Positions 33,704-42,587 of a DNA stretch of 64,000 bases are shown here, in pieces. The notes below the pieces were generated by a model. It made no database searches. It saw only the letters and a program-made list of their open reading frames with translations, and was not told the DNA's origin. The DNA is taken from NCBI GenBank assembly GCA_051984675.1, contig JBPYFK010000008.1:128612-192611 (forward strand), given 5' to 3'. This DNA comes from JBPYFK01 sp051984675. Lineage in GTDB: Bacteria; Actinomycetota; Actinomycetes; Mycobacteriales; Pseudonocardiaceae. Made by a program: the position numbers and the translations under genes. Every line of letters begins with the position of its first letter. The first letter of the stretch is position 1.

Positions 33704-34636
33704 GTGAGCGTGGAGTGTCGCCTGGTCGGGGTGGTCGGGCCGACCGCCACCGGCAAGTCCGACCTGGCGGTGCGGCTGGCCACCGAGCTCGGCGGCGAGA
33801 TCGTGAACGCCGACGCCATGCAGCTCTACCGGGGGATGGACATCGGTACCGCCAAGCTCGCCCCGCACGAGCGTCACGGCATCCCGCACCACCTTCTCGA
33901 CGTCCTGGACGTGACCGAGACGGCTTCGGTCGCTGCCTACCAGCGCCAGACCAGAGCGGTCATCGAGGACCTGCTGGCCGCCGAGCGCACGCCCGTCCTG
34001 GTGGGAGGCTCCGGCCTGTACGTGCAGGCGGTGATCGACGACCTGGAGTTCCCCGGCACCGATCCGGCGGTGCGTGCCCGCCTGGAGGACGAACTGCGTG
34101 AGCAAGGGACGGCCGCGCTGTATGACCGGCTGGTCGGGCTGGACCCGACCGCCGCCCAGGCGATCCTGCCGAGCAACCAGCGCCGCATCGTCCGCGCGCT
34201 GGAAGTCATCGAGATCACCGGCAAACCGTTCTCAGCGAACCTGCCCCAGTTCGGCCCGCCCCGCTACGACGCAGTGCTGATCGGCCTGGACCGAGCGATC
34301 GCGGAACTGGACGAGCGGGTGGACGTCCGGGTGGCGCGAATGTTCGACGCCGGACTCGTCGACGAGGTCCTCCGCCTGGAGAAAGAGGGCCTGCGGGAGG
34401 GCAAGACCGCCTCTCGCGCGCTCGGCTACCAGCAGATCCTCGCGGAACTCGACGGCGAGGGTGACATGGCCGCGGCCGCGGCGGAAACCGCCCGCGCCAC
34501 CCGGAGGTTCGTCCGCCGGCAGCGCTCCTGGTTCCGGCGCGACCGGCGCCTGCACTGGTTCGACGCCGCCGACCCGGATCTGTTCGCCGACGTCCACGCC
34601 CTGCTGGATGCCGGGGCCGGCGTGTCGACTTCGTAG
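33704..34636 (+). CDS. miaA: tRNA dimethylallyltransferase
   Basis: A 310-residue MiaA, which transfers a dimethylallyl group to A37 of tRNAs that read UNN codons, making i6A for MiaB. The P-loop GPTATGKS, NADAMQLYRGMDIGTAK, LVGGSGLYVQA and the C-terminal TRRFVRRQRSWFRRD helix are the family motifs. GTG 33704 is preferred; GTG 33683 would overlap the upstream gene. dapF begins 10 bp after the stop. Confidence 0.96.
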   Translation: MSVECRLVGVVGPTATGKSDLAVRLATELGGEIVNADAMQLYRGMDIGTAKLAPHERHGIPHHLLDVLDVTETASVAAYQRQTRAVIEDLLAAERTPVLVGGSGLYVQAVIDDLEFPGTDPAVRARLEDELREQGTAALYDRLVGLDPTAAQAILPSNQRRIVRALEVIEITGKPFSANLPQFGPPRYDAVLIGLDRAIAELDERVDVRVARMFDAGLVDEVLRLEKEGLREGKTASRALGYQQILAELDGEGDMAAAAAETARATRRFVRRQRSWFRRDRRLHWFDAADPDLFADVHALLDAGAGVSTS

Positions 34637-34646
34637 ACTGGTGGAC

Positions 34647-35510
34647 GTGCAGCGCAACGCCGAAACCGGAGAAACCATCACGTTCGCCAAGGGGCACGGC
34701 ACCGAGAACGACTTCGTCGTTCTGCTCGATCCCGATGGCGAGCTGAAGCTCACTGACGAGCGCGTGCGCGCGCTGTGCGACCGCAGGCGCGGGCTGGGAG
34801 CCGACGGCGTGCTGCGGGTGGTGCGGTCCGACGCCATTCAGGACATCCCCGAGTCGGTGCCTTCGGGGGTGTGGTTCATGGACTACCGCAACGCGGACGG
34901 CTCCCTCGCGGAGATGTGCGGCAACGGTGTCCGCGTGTTCGCGCGGTACCTGGTCGACGCGGGGCTTGCCGAGCAGGGCACATTTGACGTGGGTACGCGT
35001 GCCGGAGTGCGACCGGTGGTCGTCCACCCCGGCGGGAGCGTCACGGTGGACATGGGGCCGGCTTCGTTGTTCGGCGAATCCACGACGTCGGTGAGCGGGC
35101 AAACGTTCCACGGCGTCGCGGTGGATGTCGGCAATCCGCACCTCGCGTGCGTGACCCGGGCTGAGGTGGCCGGGCTGGACCTGAGCACCCCGCCTCCACA
35201 CGATGCCGAGCTCTTCCCGAACGGGGTCAACGTCGAGTTCGTGCGTGCTCTGGACCGGGATCAGGTGCGAGTGCGCATCCACGAACGGGGGGTCGGGGAG
35301 ACCCGTTCGTGTGGCACAGGAGCGGTGGCCGCCGCGGTCGCGGCCCTGCGAGCCGAGGGGCAGCACACCGGTCGGCGTGGGGTCCACGTCCCGGGCGGCA
35401 CGGTGGACGTCGAGGTCACGGAGTCCACCACGACGCTCACCGGTCCCGCCGCGCTGGTGGCGCGCGGGGAACTCGACGCCGGCTGGTGGCAGCACGCCGA
35501 AACAGCCTGA
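34647..35510 (+). CDS. dapF: Diaminopimelate epimerase
   Basis: A 287-residue DapF, interconverting LL- and meso-diaminopimelate for lysine and peptidoglycan. The two catalytic cysteines are in EMCGNGVRVF and RSCGTGAVAA, at the expected positions in two pseudo-symmetric halves. KGHGTENDFV marks the N-terminus. The frame opens further upstream over miaA; GTG 34641 and GTG 34647 are the plausible starts. It lies in the miaA-dapF-hflX order of mycobacteria. Confidence 0.96.
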   Translation: MQRNAETGETITFAKGHGTENDFVVLLDPDGELKLTDERVRALCDRRRGLGADGVLRVVRSDAIQDIPESVPSGVWFMDYRNADGSLAEMCGNGVRVFARYLVDAGLAEQGTFDVGTRAGVRPVVVHPGGSVTVDMGPASLFGESTTSVSGQTFHGVAVDVGNPHLACVTRAEVAGLDLSTPPPHDAELFPNGVNVEFVRALDRDQVRVRIHERGVGETRSCGTGAVAAAVAALRAEGQHTGRRGVHVPGGTVDVEVTESTTTLTGPAALVARGELDAGWWQHAETA

Positions 35511-35583
35511 GTGGTACGCCGCCCGCTGCGCTGCCCGGCGAAAGGTGAAAATCGGGTGCGCAGCGTGGGATACTGGCGTTGAT

Positions 35584-37062
35584 ATGAACAAACCTGTCAT
35601 GCGACGCGGCCTCGACCCCTTTGATGTTGGCGGCATCGGCTCCGGCGACGAGTTCGAGGCGGGCAGCAGCCCCAACGGCGAACCTTCGGTCGGCGAACTG
35701 GAGCGAGCGGAACGGAGTTCGCTACGCCGCGTAGCGGGCCTGTCCACCGAACTCGCCGATATCACCGAGGTCGAGTACCGGCGTCTGCGGCTGGAGCGGG
35801 TGGTTCTCGTCGGCGTCTGGACCGATGGGGACGCCGCTCAAGCCGACGAGTCGCTGCTCGAACTGGCGCGACTGGCCGAAACCGCCGGTTCCGAGGTGCT
35901 CGAAGGTCTCATCCAGCGCCGCGAACGGCCCGACCCGGCGACCTACGTCGGTTCCGGCAAGGTGCGGGAACTGCGTGACGTGGTCACCGGCTCCGGTGCC
36001 GACACGGTGATCTGTGACGGTGAGCTCGCACCCGGCCAGCTGCGGCAACTGGAGGAGAAGCTCAAGGTCAAGGTCATCGACCGGACGGCGCTGATCCTGG
36101 ACATCTTCGCGCAGCACGCCCGCTCCAAAGAGGGCAAGGCCCAGGTGGAGCTGGCCCAACTGCAGTACTTCCTTCCACGCCTGCGTGGTTGGGGTGAGGC
36201 GATGTCGCGGCAGGCCGGCGGGCGTGCCGGGGGCGGCAACGGTGGCGTGGGTCTGCGTGGCCCCGGTGAGACGAAGCTGGAAACCGACCGTCGGCGTATT
36301 CACAAGCGGATCTCCAAGCTCCGCAAGGAGCTGGTCGGCATGCGTACGATCCGCAGCACCAAGCGCGGTCGTCGCCAGGCCAACGCGGTGCCCAGCGTGA
36401 CCATCGCCGGATACACCAACGCCGGCAAGTCCAGCCTGCTCAACGCGCTCACCAATGCGGGTGTGCTGGTGGAGGACGAGCTGTTCGCCACGCTCGATCC
36501 CACCACCCGGAGAGCCAGCACGCCGGGCGGCAACCCCTATACCTTGACCGACACGGTCGGGTTCGTGCGACACCTGCCGCATCAGCTGGTGGAGGCGTTC
36601 CGCTCCACGCTGGAAGAGGTCACCCGGGCCGACCTGCTGATCCATGTGGTGGACGGCTGCGAAGTAGCACCACACCGTCAGGTGTCGGCGGTGCGTGAGG
36701 TGGTCAGCGAGATCGCGCAGGAGCAGGATGCTCCGATCCCACCTGAGCTGCTGGTCGTGAACAAGATCGACTCGGCGGACGGGACGAAGATGGCCGAGCT
36801 GCGGCGGCTGTTCCCGGATGCGGAGTTCGTGTCAGCGCGCAGCGGTGCGGGCATCGAGGAGCTGCACGAGGCCATCGCCGAGCGGCTACCGAAGCCGGAT
36901 GTCCTGGTGGACGCCCTCGTCCCCTACACGCGGGGAGAACTCGTGGCCCGGGTGCATGCCGAAGGCGAGGTCATGACCGAGGAGCACACCGTCGACGGCA
37001 CGAAGGTGCGCGCCAAGGTCCGCCCGGACCTTGCCGGCGCTTTGCGTCCCTTCGCCGGCTGA
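35584..37062 (+). CDS. hflX: GTPase HflX
   Basis: A 492-residue ribosome-associated GTPase with an N-terminal HflX domain (RPDPATYVGSGKVREL, GELAPGQLRQLE), the central coiled coil (GPGETKLETDRRRIHKRISKLRKEL) and the G domain: G1 GYTNAGKSS near 276-284, DTVGFVRHLP and VNKID. HflX splits and rescues stalled ribosomes. ATG 35584 is chosen; the open frame to 35203 is over dapF. Family length is usual plus a short acidic N-terminal extension. Confidence 0.95.
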   Translation: MNKPVMRRGLDPFDVGGIGSGDEFEAGSSPNGEPSVGELERAERSSLRRVAGLSTELADITEVEYRRLRLERVVLVGVWTDGDAAQADESLLELARLAETAGSEVLEGLIQRRERPDPATYVGSGKVRELRDVVTGSGADTVICDGELAPGQLRQLEEKLKVKVIDRTALILDIFAQHARSKEGKAQVELAQLQYFLPRLRGWGEAMSRQAGGRAGGGNGGVGLRGPGETKLETDRRRIHKRISKLRKELVGMRTIRSTKRGRRQANAVPSVTIAGYTNAGKSSLLNALTNAGVLVEDELFATLDPTTRRASTPGGNPYTLTDTVGFVRHLPHQLVEAFRSTLEEVTRADLLIHVVDGCEVAPHRQVSAVREVVSEIAQEQDAPIPPELLVVNKIDSADGTKMAELRRLFPDAEFVSARSGAGIEELHEAIAERLPKPDVLVDALVPYTRGELVARVHAEGEVMTEEHTVDGTKVRAKVRPDLAGALRPFAG

Positions 37063-37240
37063 CACCACCGTCGGGTTCAGGTCGCCGTCCACGCAGATCC
37101 TTCGCCAACTCAGCCACCATGGCGGGGGATCGCGTGCGATGTCCCCGGGGCATATGGCTTGCATAGGCACACACGCCACCACCGGTCGCTGTGTTGAGTG
37201 AGCACTCGCGCGCAACCGCGCACACGACCGACGCGGGTAT

Positions 37241-37255
37241 GCCGGAGTCTCCGGC
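37241..37255. terminator. Small hairpin in the hflX-lexA convergent gap
   Basis: GCCGGA-gtc-TCCGGC forms a perfect 6-bp stem 47 nt past the lexA stop codon. It could end lexA transcription. The remaining ~240-bp gap shows no coding bias on either strand. Confidence 0.3.
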
Positions 37256-37301
37256 GACCGGGAGCCGTATCAGGTCGAAGCCAGCTGGATCAGCTGCTCG
37301 A

Positions 37302-38018
37302 TCACAGGCGCCGCAGCACCGCCACGACCTTGCCGAGAATGGTCGCGCCGTCGCCCAAGATCGGCTCGTAGGCTTCGTTGTGCGGAATCAGCCAGACGTG
37401 GTCATCCGTTCGTTTGAATGTCTTGACCGTGGCCTCTCCGTCGATCATGGCGGCGACGACATCGCCGTTCTCCGCGTCCGGTTGTTGCCGCACAGCGACC
37501 CAGTCGCCATCGGTGATCGCGAGGTCGACCATCGAGTCACCGACGACCTGCAGGAGGAACAGCGTTCCTTCGCCGACGATCTCCTTCGGCAACGGGAACA
37601 CGTCCTCGATGGACTCCTCGGCGAGAATCGGACCACCAGCCGCGATACGACCCACGACCGGTACGAACGCGGGGTTGGCCTGCTCCGCCCGGCGGGCGTC
37701 CTCCTCGGCGACGGCATCCGTGACCAGTACGCCAACCGTTCTGGGCCGGTGCGGGTCGCGGCGCAGGTAGCCCTTCCGCTCCAACACCCGTAGTTGGTAG
37801 GCGACCGACGACGTGGAGGTCAGACCCACGGCGTCACCGATCTCGCGCACGCTTGGCGGGTAGCCGTGTTCGCTCATCCAGTCCCGGATGGCGTCCAGTA
37901 CCCGTAGCTGCCGATCGGTCAGTTCGTCGGCCGGCGTGGCCTGTTCGGGGAGCGAGTGCATCTCGGCCGGTGCGTTGTCCCGGTCCGGCGTTCGGTCGTC
38001 AATCGAACTCTTCGTCAC
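37302..38018 (-). CDS. lexA: SOS repressor LexA
   Basis: A 238-residue LexA. The N-terminal winged HTH is at ~35-95 (TDRQLRVLDAIRDWM...PPSVREIGDAVGLTSTSSVAYQL), the autocleavage bond is Ala127-Gly128, and the Ser162/Lys199 dyad lies in VVGDSM and ATVKTFK. LexA represses the SOS regulon until RecA stimulates its self-cleavage. GTG 38018 has GGGAGG five nt upstream. The N-terminus has an extra ~30 acidic residues before the HTH, usual in Actinobacteria. It is divergent from the LysM gene; SOS boxes lie between. Confidence 0.97.
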   Translation of the reverse strand: MTKSSIDDRTPDRDNAPAEMHSLPEQATPADELTDRQLRVLDAIRDWMSEHGYPPSVREIGDAVGLTSTSSVAYQLRVLERKGYLRRDPHRPRTVGVLVTDAVAEEDARRAEQANPAFVPVVGRIAAGGPILAEESIEDVFPLPKEIVGEGTLFLLQVVGDSMVDLAITDGDWVAVRQQPDAENGDVVAAMIDGEATVKTFKRTDDHVWLIPHNEAYEPILGDGATILGKVVAVLRRL

Positions 38019-38108
38019 CGCTGCCTCCCTGTGGATGGGTGTGGCCGTGAATGGATTGGCGCATAACAGGTCGTGCGCTTTCCACAGTAGACGGCGTGAA
38101 GGAGAAGA

Positions 38109-38124
38109 TCAAACACCTGTTCGA
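38109..38124 (-). promoter_or_regulatory. SOS box near lexA
   Basis: TCAAACACCTGTTCGA matches TCGAAC-N4-GTTCGA with one mismatch (A for G at position 3). It is 91 bp upstream of the lexA start and is the likely autoregulatory operator. Confidence 0.72.
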
Positions 38125-38203
38125 GTTAATTTCAGGCGGATCACTGGCGTTCCGGGCTCGCGTTCCGGTCTTATTAGTGGTACACAATCGCACAAGCGTT
38201 CGC

Positions 38204-38219
38204 TCGAACATTCATTCGA
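38204..38219 (+). promoter_or_regulatory. SOS box of the LysM gene
   Basis: TCGAACATTCATTCGA matches TCGAAC-N4-GTTCGA with one mismatch (A for G opening the second half). It ends 31 bp before the LysM gene start, close enough to overlap its promoter. Confidence 0.78.
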
Positions 38220-38250
38220 TCGTGCATCGAAGTGTCGAGAAGGGTCGATC

Positions 38251-38613
38251 ATGGCGGATCTTGTGCAGGCACGGGTCGTTGGTGGTGCTTCGGAGAAGTC
38301 GCTCGTCGCCACTGCTCGCTCGGAGTGGGGGCGCCTGGCGCTGGCGGCTGCGTTCAGCTTCGTGGTGGTGCTGCTGGTTGGGGTGTGCGCCGCTCTCGCG
38401 CCGGCGATGTCGGCGGGGTCGGTGATGTCGGTGCCCAGGGGCATGGTTGTAGTAGCGGTACGGCCCGGCGACACGTTGTGGGCGTTGGCTCGCCGGTTCG
38501 CGCCGGGCAGTGACCCCAGGACAGTGGTGGACGAGATCATGCGGGTCAACGGCCTCGGCTCAGCGGGAGCCCCGGTCGGTGCGTCGCTGCTCGTGCCTGC
38601 TGAGAACGGCTGA
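38251..38613 (+). CDS. LysM protein, SOS-linked cell-division inhibitor (Rv2719c/ChiZ-like)
   Basis: A 120-residue protein with an N-terminal membrane helix (LALAAAFSFVVVLLVGVCAAL, ~30-50) and a LysM domain (VAVRPGDTLWALARRFAPGSDPRTVVDEIMRVNG, ~68-110). This is the architecture and position of Rv2719c (ChiZ), an SOS-induced cell-wall-associated protein that slows division in mycobacteria; its hydrolase activity is reported but the residues cannot be checked here. AGAAGGG precedes ATG 38251. Divergence from lexA over two SOS boxes supports damage induction. Confidence 0.85.
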   Translation: MADLVQARVVGGASEKSLVATARSEWGRLALAAAFSFVVVLLVGVCAALAPAMSAGSVMSVPRGMVVVAVRPGDTLWALARRFAPGSDPRTVVDEIMRVNGLGSAGAPVGASLLVPAENG

Positions 38614-38674
38614 ACCAGGTGGCGACTCGCCCGCGAGTCGGTTTGCTTTGGCTTGGGAGGAGGGTTAAGGTCAA

Positions 38675-38722
38675 CCCCAAGATGTAGTAGTTACGCCGAT
38701 GTGGTTACTCCATAGATTGGGG
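38675..38722 (+). promoter_or_regulatory. Predicted paired NrdR boxes upstream of nrdR-nrdJ
   Basis: Two 16-bp elements, CCCCAAGATGTAGTAG at 38675-38690 and ACTCCATAGATTGGGG at 38707-38722, are arranged so that their outer CCCCAA/TTGGGG ends face away from each other. Their starts are 32 bp apart, three helical turns, the usual spacing of NrdR operators in actinomycete ribonucleotide reductase promoters. This supports NrdR autoregulation; the half-sites are imperfect. Confidence 0.6.
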
Positions 38723-38843
38723 TTCGGGACCCGTCAGAGGTCGCGGAGGCAAGTGGAGCGGCCGTGTCTGGCACTGCTGCGTCTGATGCTGTTTTCGCAA
38801 GCGGGGGCGCGTCGCCGGTGGCGTACGAAGGGGGTGAGTGTCG

Positions 38844-39338
38844 ATGCGGTGCCCGTTCTGCCGCGGGGAGAACTCGCGGGTGATCGACTCGCGCGAGGTC
38901 GAAGACGGCCAGGCCATCCGCCGCAGGAGGTCCTGTTCTTCCTGTGGCCGGAGGTTCACCACGGTCGAGGAGCTCGTGCTGAGCGTGGTCAAGCGCTCCG
39001 GCGTCACCGAGCCCTTCAGTCGCGAGAAGGTGGTGCGGGGTGTTCGCAGGGCCTGCCAAGGTCGTGCGGTCGCCGAGGACGCACTGCAGCAGCTCGCCCA
39101 CCAGGTCGAGGAGACCATTCGCGCGCTGGGTATGTCCGAGGTCCCCAGCCACGAGGTCGGCCTGGCCATTCTCGGCCCGCTGCGCGAACTGGACGAGGTG
39201 GCCTACCTCCGGTTCGCCAGCGTCTACCGGGCCTTCTCCTCGGTAGAGGACTTCGAGAAGGAGATCGCGGACCTGCGGGCAGCGAATCGCAACGGATCAA
39301 GTGAGCAAGTGACGGAGATCAGTGAGCAAAACGCGTAG
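38844..39338 (+). CDS. nrdR: Transcriptional repressor NrdR
   Basis: A 164-residue NrdR. The N-terminal zinc ribbon is MRCPFC...CSSCGRRF, followed by the ATP-cone (RSGVTEPFSREKVVRGVRRACQGR). It represses ribonucleotide reductase genes when dATP loads the ATP-cone. ATG 38844 is the canonical start (MRCPFC), with GGGGTGAG 5 nt upstream. nrdJ follows, and its possible GTG 39322 start lies within this gene. Confidence 0.96.
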   Translation: MRCPFCRGENSRVIDSREVEDGQAIRRRRSCSSCGRRFTTVEELVLSVVKRSGVTEPFSREKVVRGVRRACQGRAVAEDALQQLAHQVEETIRALGMSEVPSHEVGLAILGPLRELDEVAYLRFASVYRAFSSVEDFEKEIADLRAANRNGSSEQVTEISEQNA

Positions 39339-39489
39339 GCGTTCGCGTCGTGGCACGGCGAGCGTCCAGCGACAGCGGAACACGGCCGCGGAAGGGCCAG
39401 ATCGTTCGGGGGACAGAAGGCCGAGCCCGACCAGAGGATCGGACAAGGCCAACGGATCAGCAGCGAGTAACAAGGGAGTGGGGCACGTC

Positions 39490-42351
39490 ATGACAGAGAC
39501 CGTCGGCAACCCGGCGTCCGGTGCCAAGGGGGAATCGGAGACTGGTGCCGTGCAGACGGGCATCCGGGTGCAGCGCGTCTTCACCACAGAGGGGGTGCAC
39601 CCTTACGACGAGGTCGCGTGGGCGCACCGGGACGTGGTGATGACCAACTGGCGGGACGGTTCGGTCAACTTCGAGCAGCGCGGAGTCGAGTTTCCCGAGT
39701 CCTGGTCGATGAACGCGGTCAACATCGTGACCAGCAAGTACTTCCGTGGTGCCGTGGGTACGGACCGGCGGGAGAAGAGCCTGAAGCAGTTGATCGACCG
39801 GGTGGTGCGGACCTACGTGCGCAGCGGTGTGCACAACGGCTACTTCGCCACCGATGCCGACGCCGAGATCTTTGAGCACGAGCTGACCTGGATGCTGTTG
39901 CACCAGGTGTTCAGCTTCAACTCGCCGGTCTGGTTCAACGTGGGGACCAGCTCCAAGCAGCAGGTGTCGGCGTGCTTCATCCTGTCGGTCGATGACACGA
40001 TGGAGTCGATCCTGGACTGGTACAAGGAAGAGGGACTGATCTTCAAGGGCGGTTCCGGCGCCGGGTTGAACCTGTCCCGGATTCGTTCCTCGCACGAACT
40101 GCTGTCCTCTGGTGGCACGGCGTCCGGGCCGGTGTCGTTCATGCGGGGTGCCGACGCTTCGGCGGGCACCATCAAGTCCGGCGGTGCGACCCGGCGGGCG
40201 GCGAAGATGGTGGTGCTGGACATCGACCACCCGGATGTCGAGGAGTTCATCGACACCAAGGCACGGGAAGAGCACAAGGTTCGTGCGCTGCGCGACGCCG
40301 GTTTCGACGTGGATCTCGGTGGCGCCGACATGGCGTCGGTGCAGTACCAGAACGCGAACAACTCGATCCGGGTCTCGGACGAGTTCATGCGCGCGGTCGA
40401 GAACGACGGTGAGTTCGCGTTGCGTGCACGAACCGATGGTTCGGTCGTGCGGGCCGTGCCGGCCAGGGAGCTGTTCAACCGGATGGCGCAGGCCGCGTGG
40501 GAGTGCGCTGACCCGGGCATTCAGTACGACAGCACGATCAACGACTGGAACACCTGCCCGGAGAGCGGCCGGATCACGGCCTCCAACCCGTGCAGTGAGT
40601 ACATGCACCTGGATAACTCCAGTTGTAACCTGGCATCGCTGAACCTGATGAAGTTCCTCGGCGAGGACCTGGCCTTCGACGCCGAGCGCTTCGCGAAAGC
40701 CGTCGAGTTGGTCATCACCGCGATGGACATCTCGATCTGCTTCGCGGACTTCCCGACCGAGGCGATCACGCGGACCACGCGCAGCTTCCGCCAGCTGGGC
40801 ATCGGCTATGCCAACCTGGGCGCCCTGCTGATGGCCACTGGCCACGCCTACGACTCGGACGGCGGCCGGGCACTTGCCGCGGCGGTCACGTCGCTGATGA
40901 CGGGAGCGGCCTACAAGCGGTCCGCCGAGCTCGCCGGTGCCGTGGGCCCGTACGAGGGCTATGCGCGGAACGCGGAACCACACCAGCGGGTGATGCGTAA
41001 GCACGCCGCAGCCAACGACCTGGTCCGCACCTACGACTACAACGACGCCGCCGTGCACCGGTTGGCCACGAAGGTGTGGCAGGAATGCCTGGAGATCGGC
41101 GGCCGCAACGGGTGGCGGAACGCTCAGGCGTCGCTGCTGGCTCCGACCGGCACCATCGGCCTGGCCATGGACTGCGACACGACCGGTATCGAACCGGACC
41201 TCGCACTGGTCAAGTTCAAGAAGCTGGTCGGTGGCGGGTCGATGCAGATCGTCAACCAGACCGTGCCGCGCGCCCTCAGGTCGTTGGGGTACCAGGAAGA
41301 GCAGATCGAGGCGATCGTCGAGTACATCGCTGAGCATGGCCACGTGATCGACGCTCCGGGCCTGCGCACCGAGCACTATGAGGTGTTCGACTGCGCAATG
41401 GGGGTGCGGGCGATCGCGCCCATGGGCCATGTGCGGATGATGGCAGCGGTGCAGCCGTTCCTCAGTGGTGCGATTTCGAAGACCGTCAACATGCCCGAAT
41501 CCGCAGCGGTCGAGGACGTGGCACAGATCTACTTCGAGGGCTGGCGGCTCGGGTTGAAGGCGTTGGCGATCTACCGCGACAACTGCAAGGTGGGTCAGCC
41601 GCTGTCGGCGGGCAAGGGCGACCAGGCCGCGAGCGAGGACAAGGAGCCGGAGAAGCAGATCGAATACCGGCCGGTGCGCAAGCGGCTGCCGAAGAAGCGG
41701 CCGAGCCAGACCGTGTCGTTCACGGTCGGCGGTGCGGAGGGTTACCTGCACGCTGGTTCGTACCCCGACGACGGTCTGGGCGAGATCTTCGTCAAGCTGG
41801 GCAAGCAGGGGTCGACGCTGGCCGGTGTCATGGACGCCTTCTCGATGTCGATTTCGGTGGGGTTGCAGTACGGCATCCCGCTGGAGTTCTACGTCTCGAA
41901 GTTCCAGAACCTCCGGTTCGAGCCGGCCGGGATGACCGACGACCCGGACGTGCGCATGGCCAGCAGCGTGTTGGACTACCTGTTCCGCAGGTTGGCGCTG
42001 GACTACCTGCCTTACGAGAAGCGCGCTCAGCTGGGCATCTTCACCGCTGATGAGCGCGCGGCGCAGACTGCTGGGATCGAATCCGCGGCGGGCTCCGCGG
42101 GGAGTGGTTCGTCCGAACTGGACACCGTTGACCTGGAAACGCTGCGGTCCACGGTGGACTCATCGGCCCCGTCATCGGCTACCGACACCAGGGCTGAGGC
42201 ACCTGTGGTCGGTAGCTCAACGGAACTGTTGGAGCTGCAACTGGGCAAGGCCGCGGACGCGCCGTTGTGCATGACCTGTGGCACGAAGATGCGCCCGTCC
42301 GGTTCGTGCTACCTGTGCGAGGGGTGCGGCGCGACCTCCGGCTGCAGCTGA
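39490..42351 (+). CDS. nrdJ: Vitamin B12-dependent ribonucleotide reductase
   Basis: A 953-residue adenosylcobalamin-dependent class II reductase making deoxynucleotides. The catalytic SSCNLASLNL and N-x-C-S-E (ASNPCSEYMHLDNSS) segments, NNSIRVSDEFM, and the TGTIGLAMDCDTTGIEPDLALVKFK block are conserved. The C-terminal CMTCGTKMRPSGSCYLCEGCG cysteines form the redox/zinc tail. The chosen start MTETVGN matches Streptomyces NrdJ and has GGGAGTGGGG upstream. GTG 39322, with its own CGGAGAT, opens a basic 56-residue extension overlapping nrdR by 17 nt. The enzyme works without oxygen and needs cobalamin. Confidence 0.95.
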   Translation: MTETVGNPASGAKGESETGAVQTGIRVQRVFTTEGVHPYDEVAWAHRDVVMTNWRDGSVNFEQRGVEFPESWSMNAVNIVTSKYFRGAVGTDRREKSLKQLIDRVVRTYVRSGVHNGYFATDADAEIFEHELTWMLLHQVFSFNSPVWFNVGTSSKQQVSACFILSVDDTMESILDWYKEEGLIFKGGSGAGLNLSRIRSSHELLSSGGTASGPVSFMRGADASAGTIKSGGATRRAAKMVVLDIDHPDVEEFIDTKAREEHKVRALRDAGFDVDLGGADMASVQYQNANNSIRVSDEFMRAVENDGEFALRARTDGSVVRAVPARELFNRMAQAAWECADPGIQYDSTINDWNTCPESGRITASNPCSEYMHLDNSSCNLASLNLMKFLGEDLAFDAERFAKAVELVITAMDISICFADFPTEAITRTTRSFRQLGIGYANLGALLMATGHAYDSDGGRALAAAVTSLMTGAAYKRSAELAGAVGPYEGYARNAEPHQRVMRKHAAANDLVRTYDYNDAAVHRLATKVWQECLEIGGRNGWRNAQASLLAPTGTIGLAMDCDTTGIEPDLALVKFKKLVGGGSMQIVNQTVPRALRSLGYQEEQIEAIVEYIAEHGHVIDAPGLRTEHYEVFDCAMGVRAIAPMGHVRMMAAVQPFLSGAISKTVNMPESAAVEDVAQIYFEGWRLGLKALAIYRDNCKVGQPLSAGKGDQAASEDKEPEKQIEYRPVRKRLPKKRPSQTVSFTVGGAEGYLHAGSYPDDGLGEIFVKLGKQGSTLAGVMDAFSMSISVGLQYGIPLEFYVSKFQNLRFEPAGMTDDPDVRMASSVLDYLFRRLALDYLPYEKRAQLGIFTADERAAQTAGIESAAGSAGSGSSELDTVDLETLRSTVDSSAPSSATDTRAEAPVVGSSTELLELQLGKAADAPLCMTCGTKMRPSGSCYLCEGCGATSGCS

Positions 42352-42380
42352 CAGCGAGCAAGGTACGCGGACAGTCGTTC

Positions 42381-42416
42381 ACCAGCGGTGGCCGGATCAA
42401 CCCGGCCACCGCTGGT
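42381..42416 (+). terminator. Strong hairpin terminator after nrdJ
   Basis: ACCAGCGGTGGCCGG (42381-42395) and CCGGCCACCGCTGGT (42402-42416) form a perfect 15-bp stem with a 6-nt loop, 30 nt after the nrdJ stop, followed by GGTTTTC. This is the clearest intrinsic terminator here. Confidence 0.85.
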
Positions 42417-42508
42417 GGTTTTCGAGGTCGCAGGAAGGTCCGGCGAAACCGCGGCCGTGCCATACCTGTCCCATGATCTTGAGTTCACCCACGCGCGTGG
42501 ATCTTGCT

Positions 42509-42534
42509 GAAATACCGAAGAGAGCCGGTATTTC
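42509..42534. promoter_or_regulatory. 9-bp palindrome upstream of DUF4192
   Basis: GAAATACCG (42509-42517) and CGGTATTTC (42526-42534) are perfect inverted repeats with an 8-bp gap. It is the AT-richest palindrome in the region and lies between the nrdJ terminator and DUF4192. It may be a regulator-binding site or a hairpin; no regulator is identified. Confidence 0.45.
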
Positions 42535-42587
42535 GGTCGGGTGGATGTCAGTCGTCCGGGGGAGGTTTCTTCCCTTGCAGAACTGAA

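Noticed and set aside
37063..37225. Reverse frames in the hflX-lexA gap (e.g. MVAELAKDLRGRRPEPDGG)
   Set aside because: Third codon positions show no G/C excess and no binding site is present.
39457..41751. 764-residue reverse open frame
   Set aside because: Antisense of nrdJ, with composition of a frame shadow.
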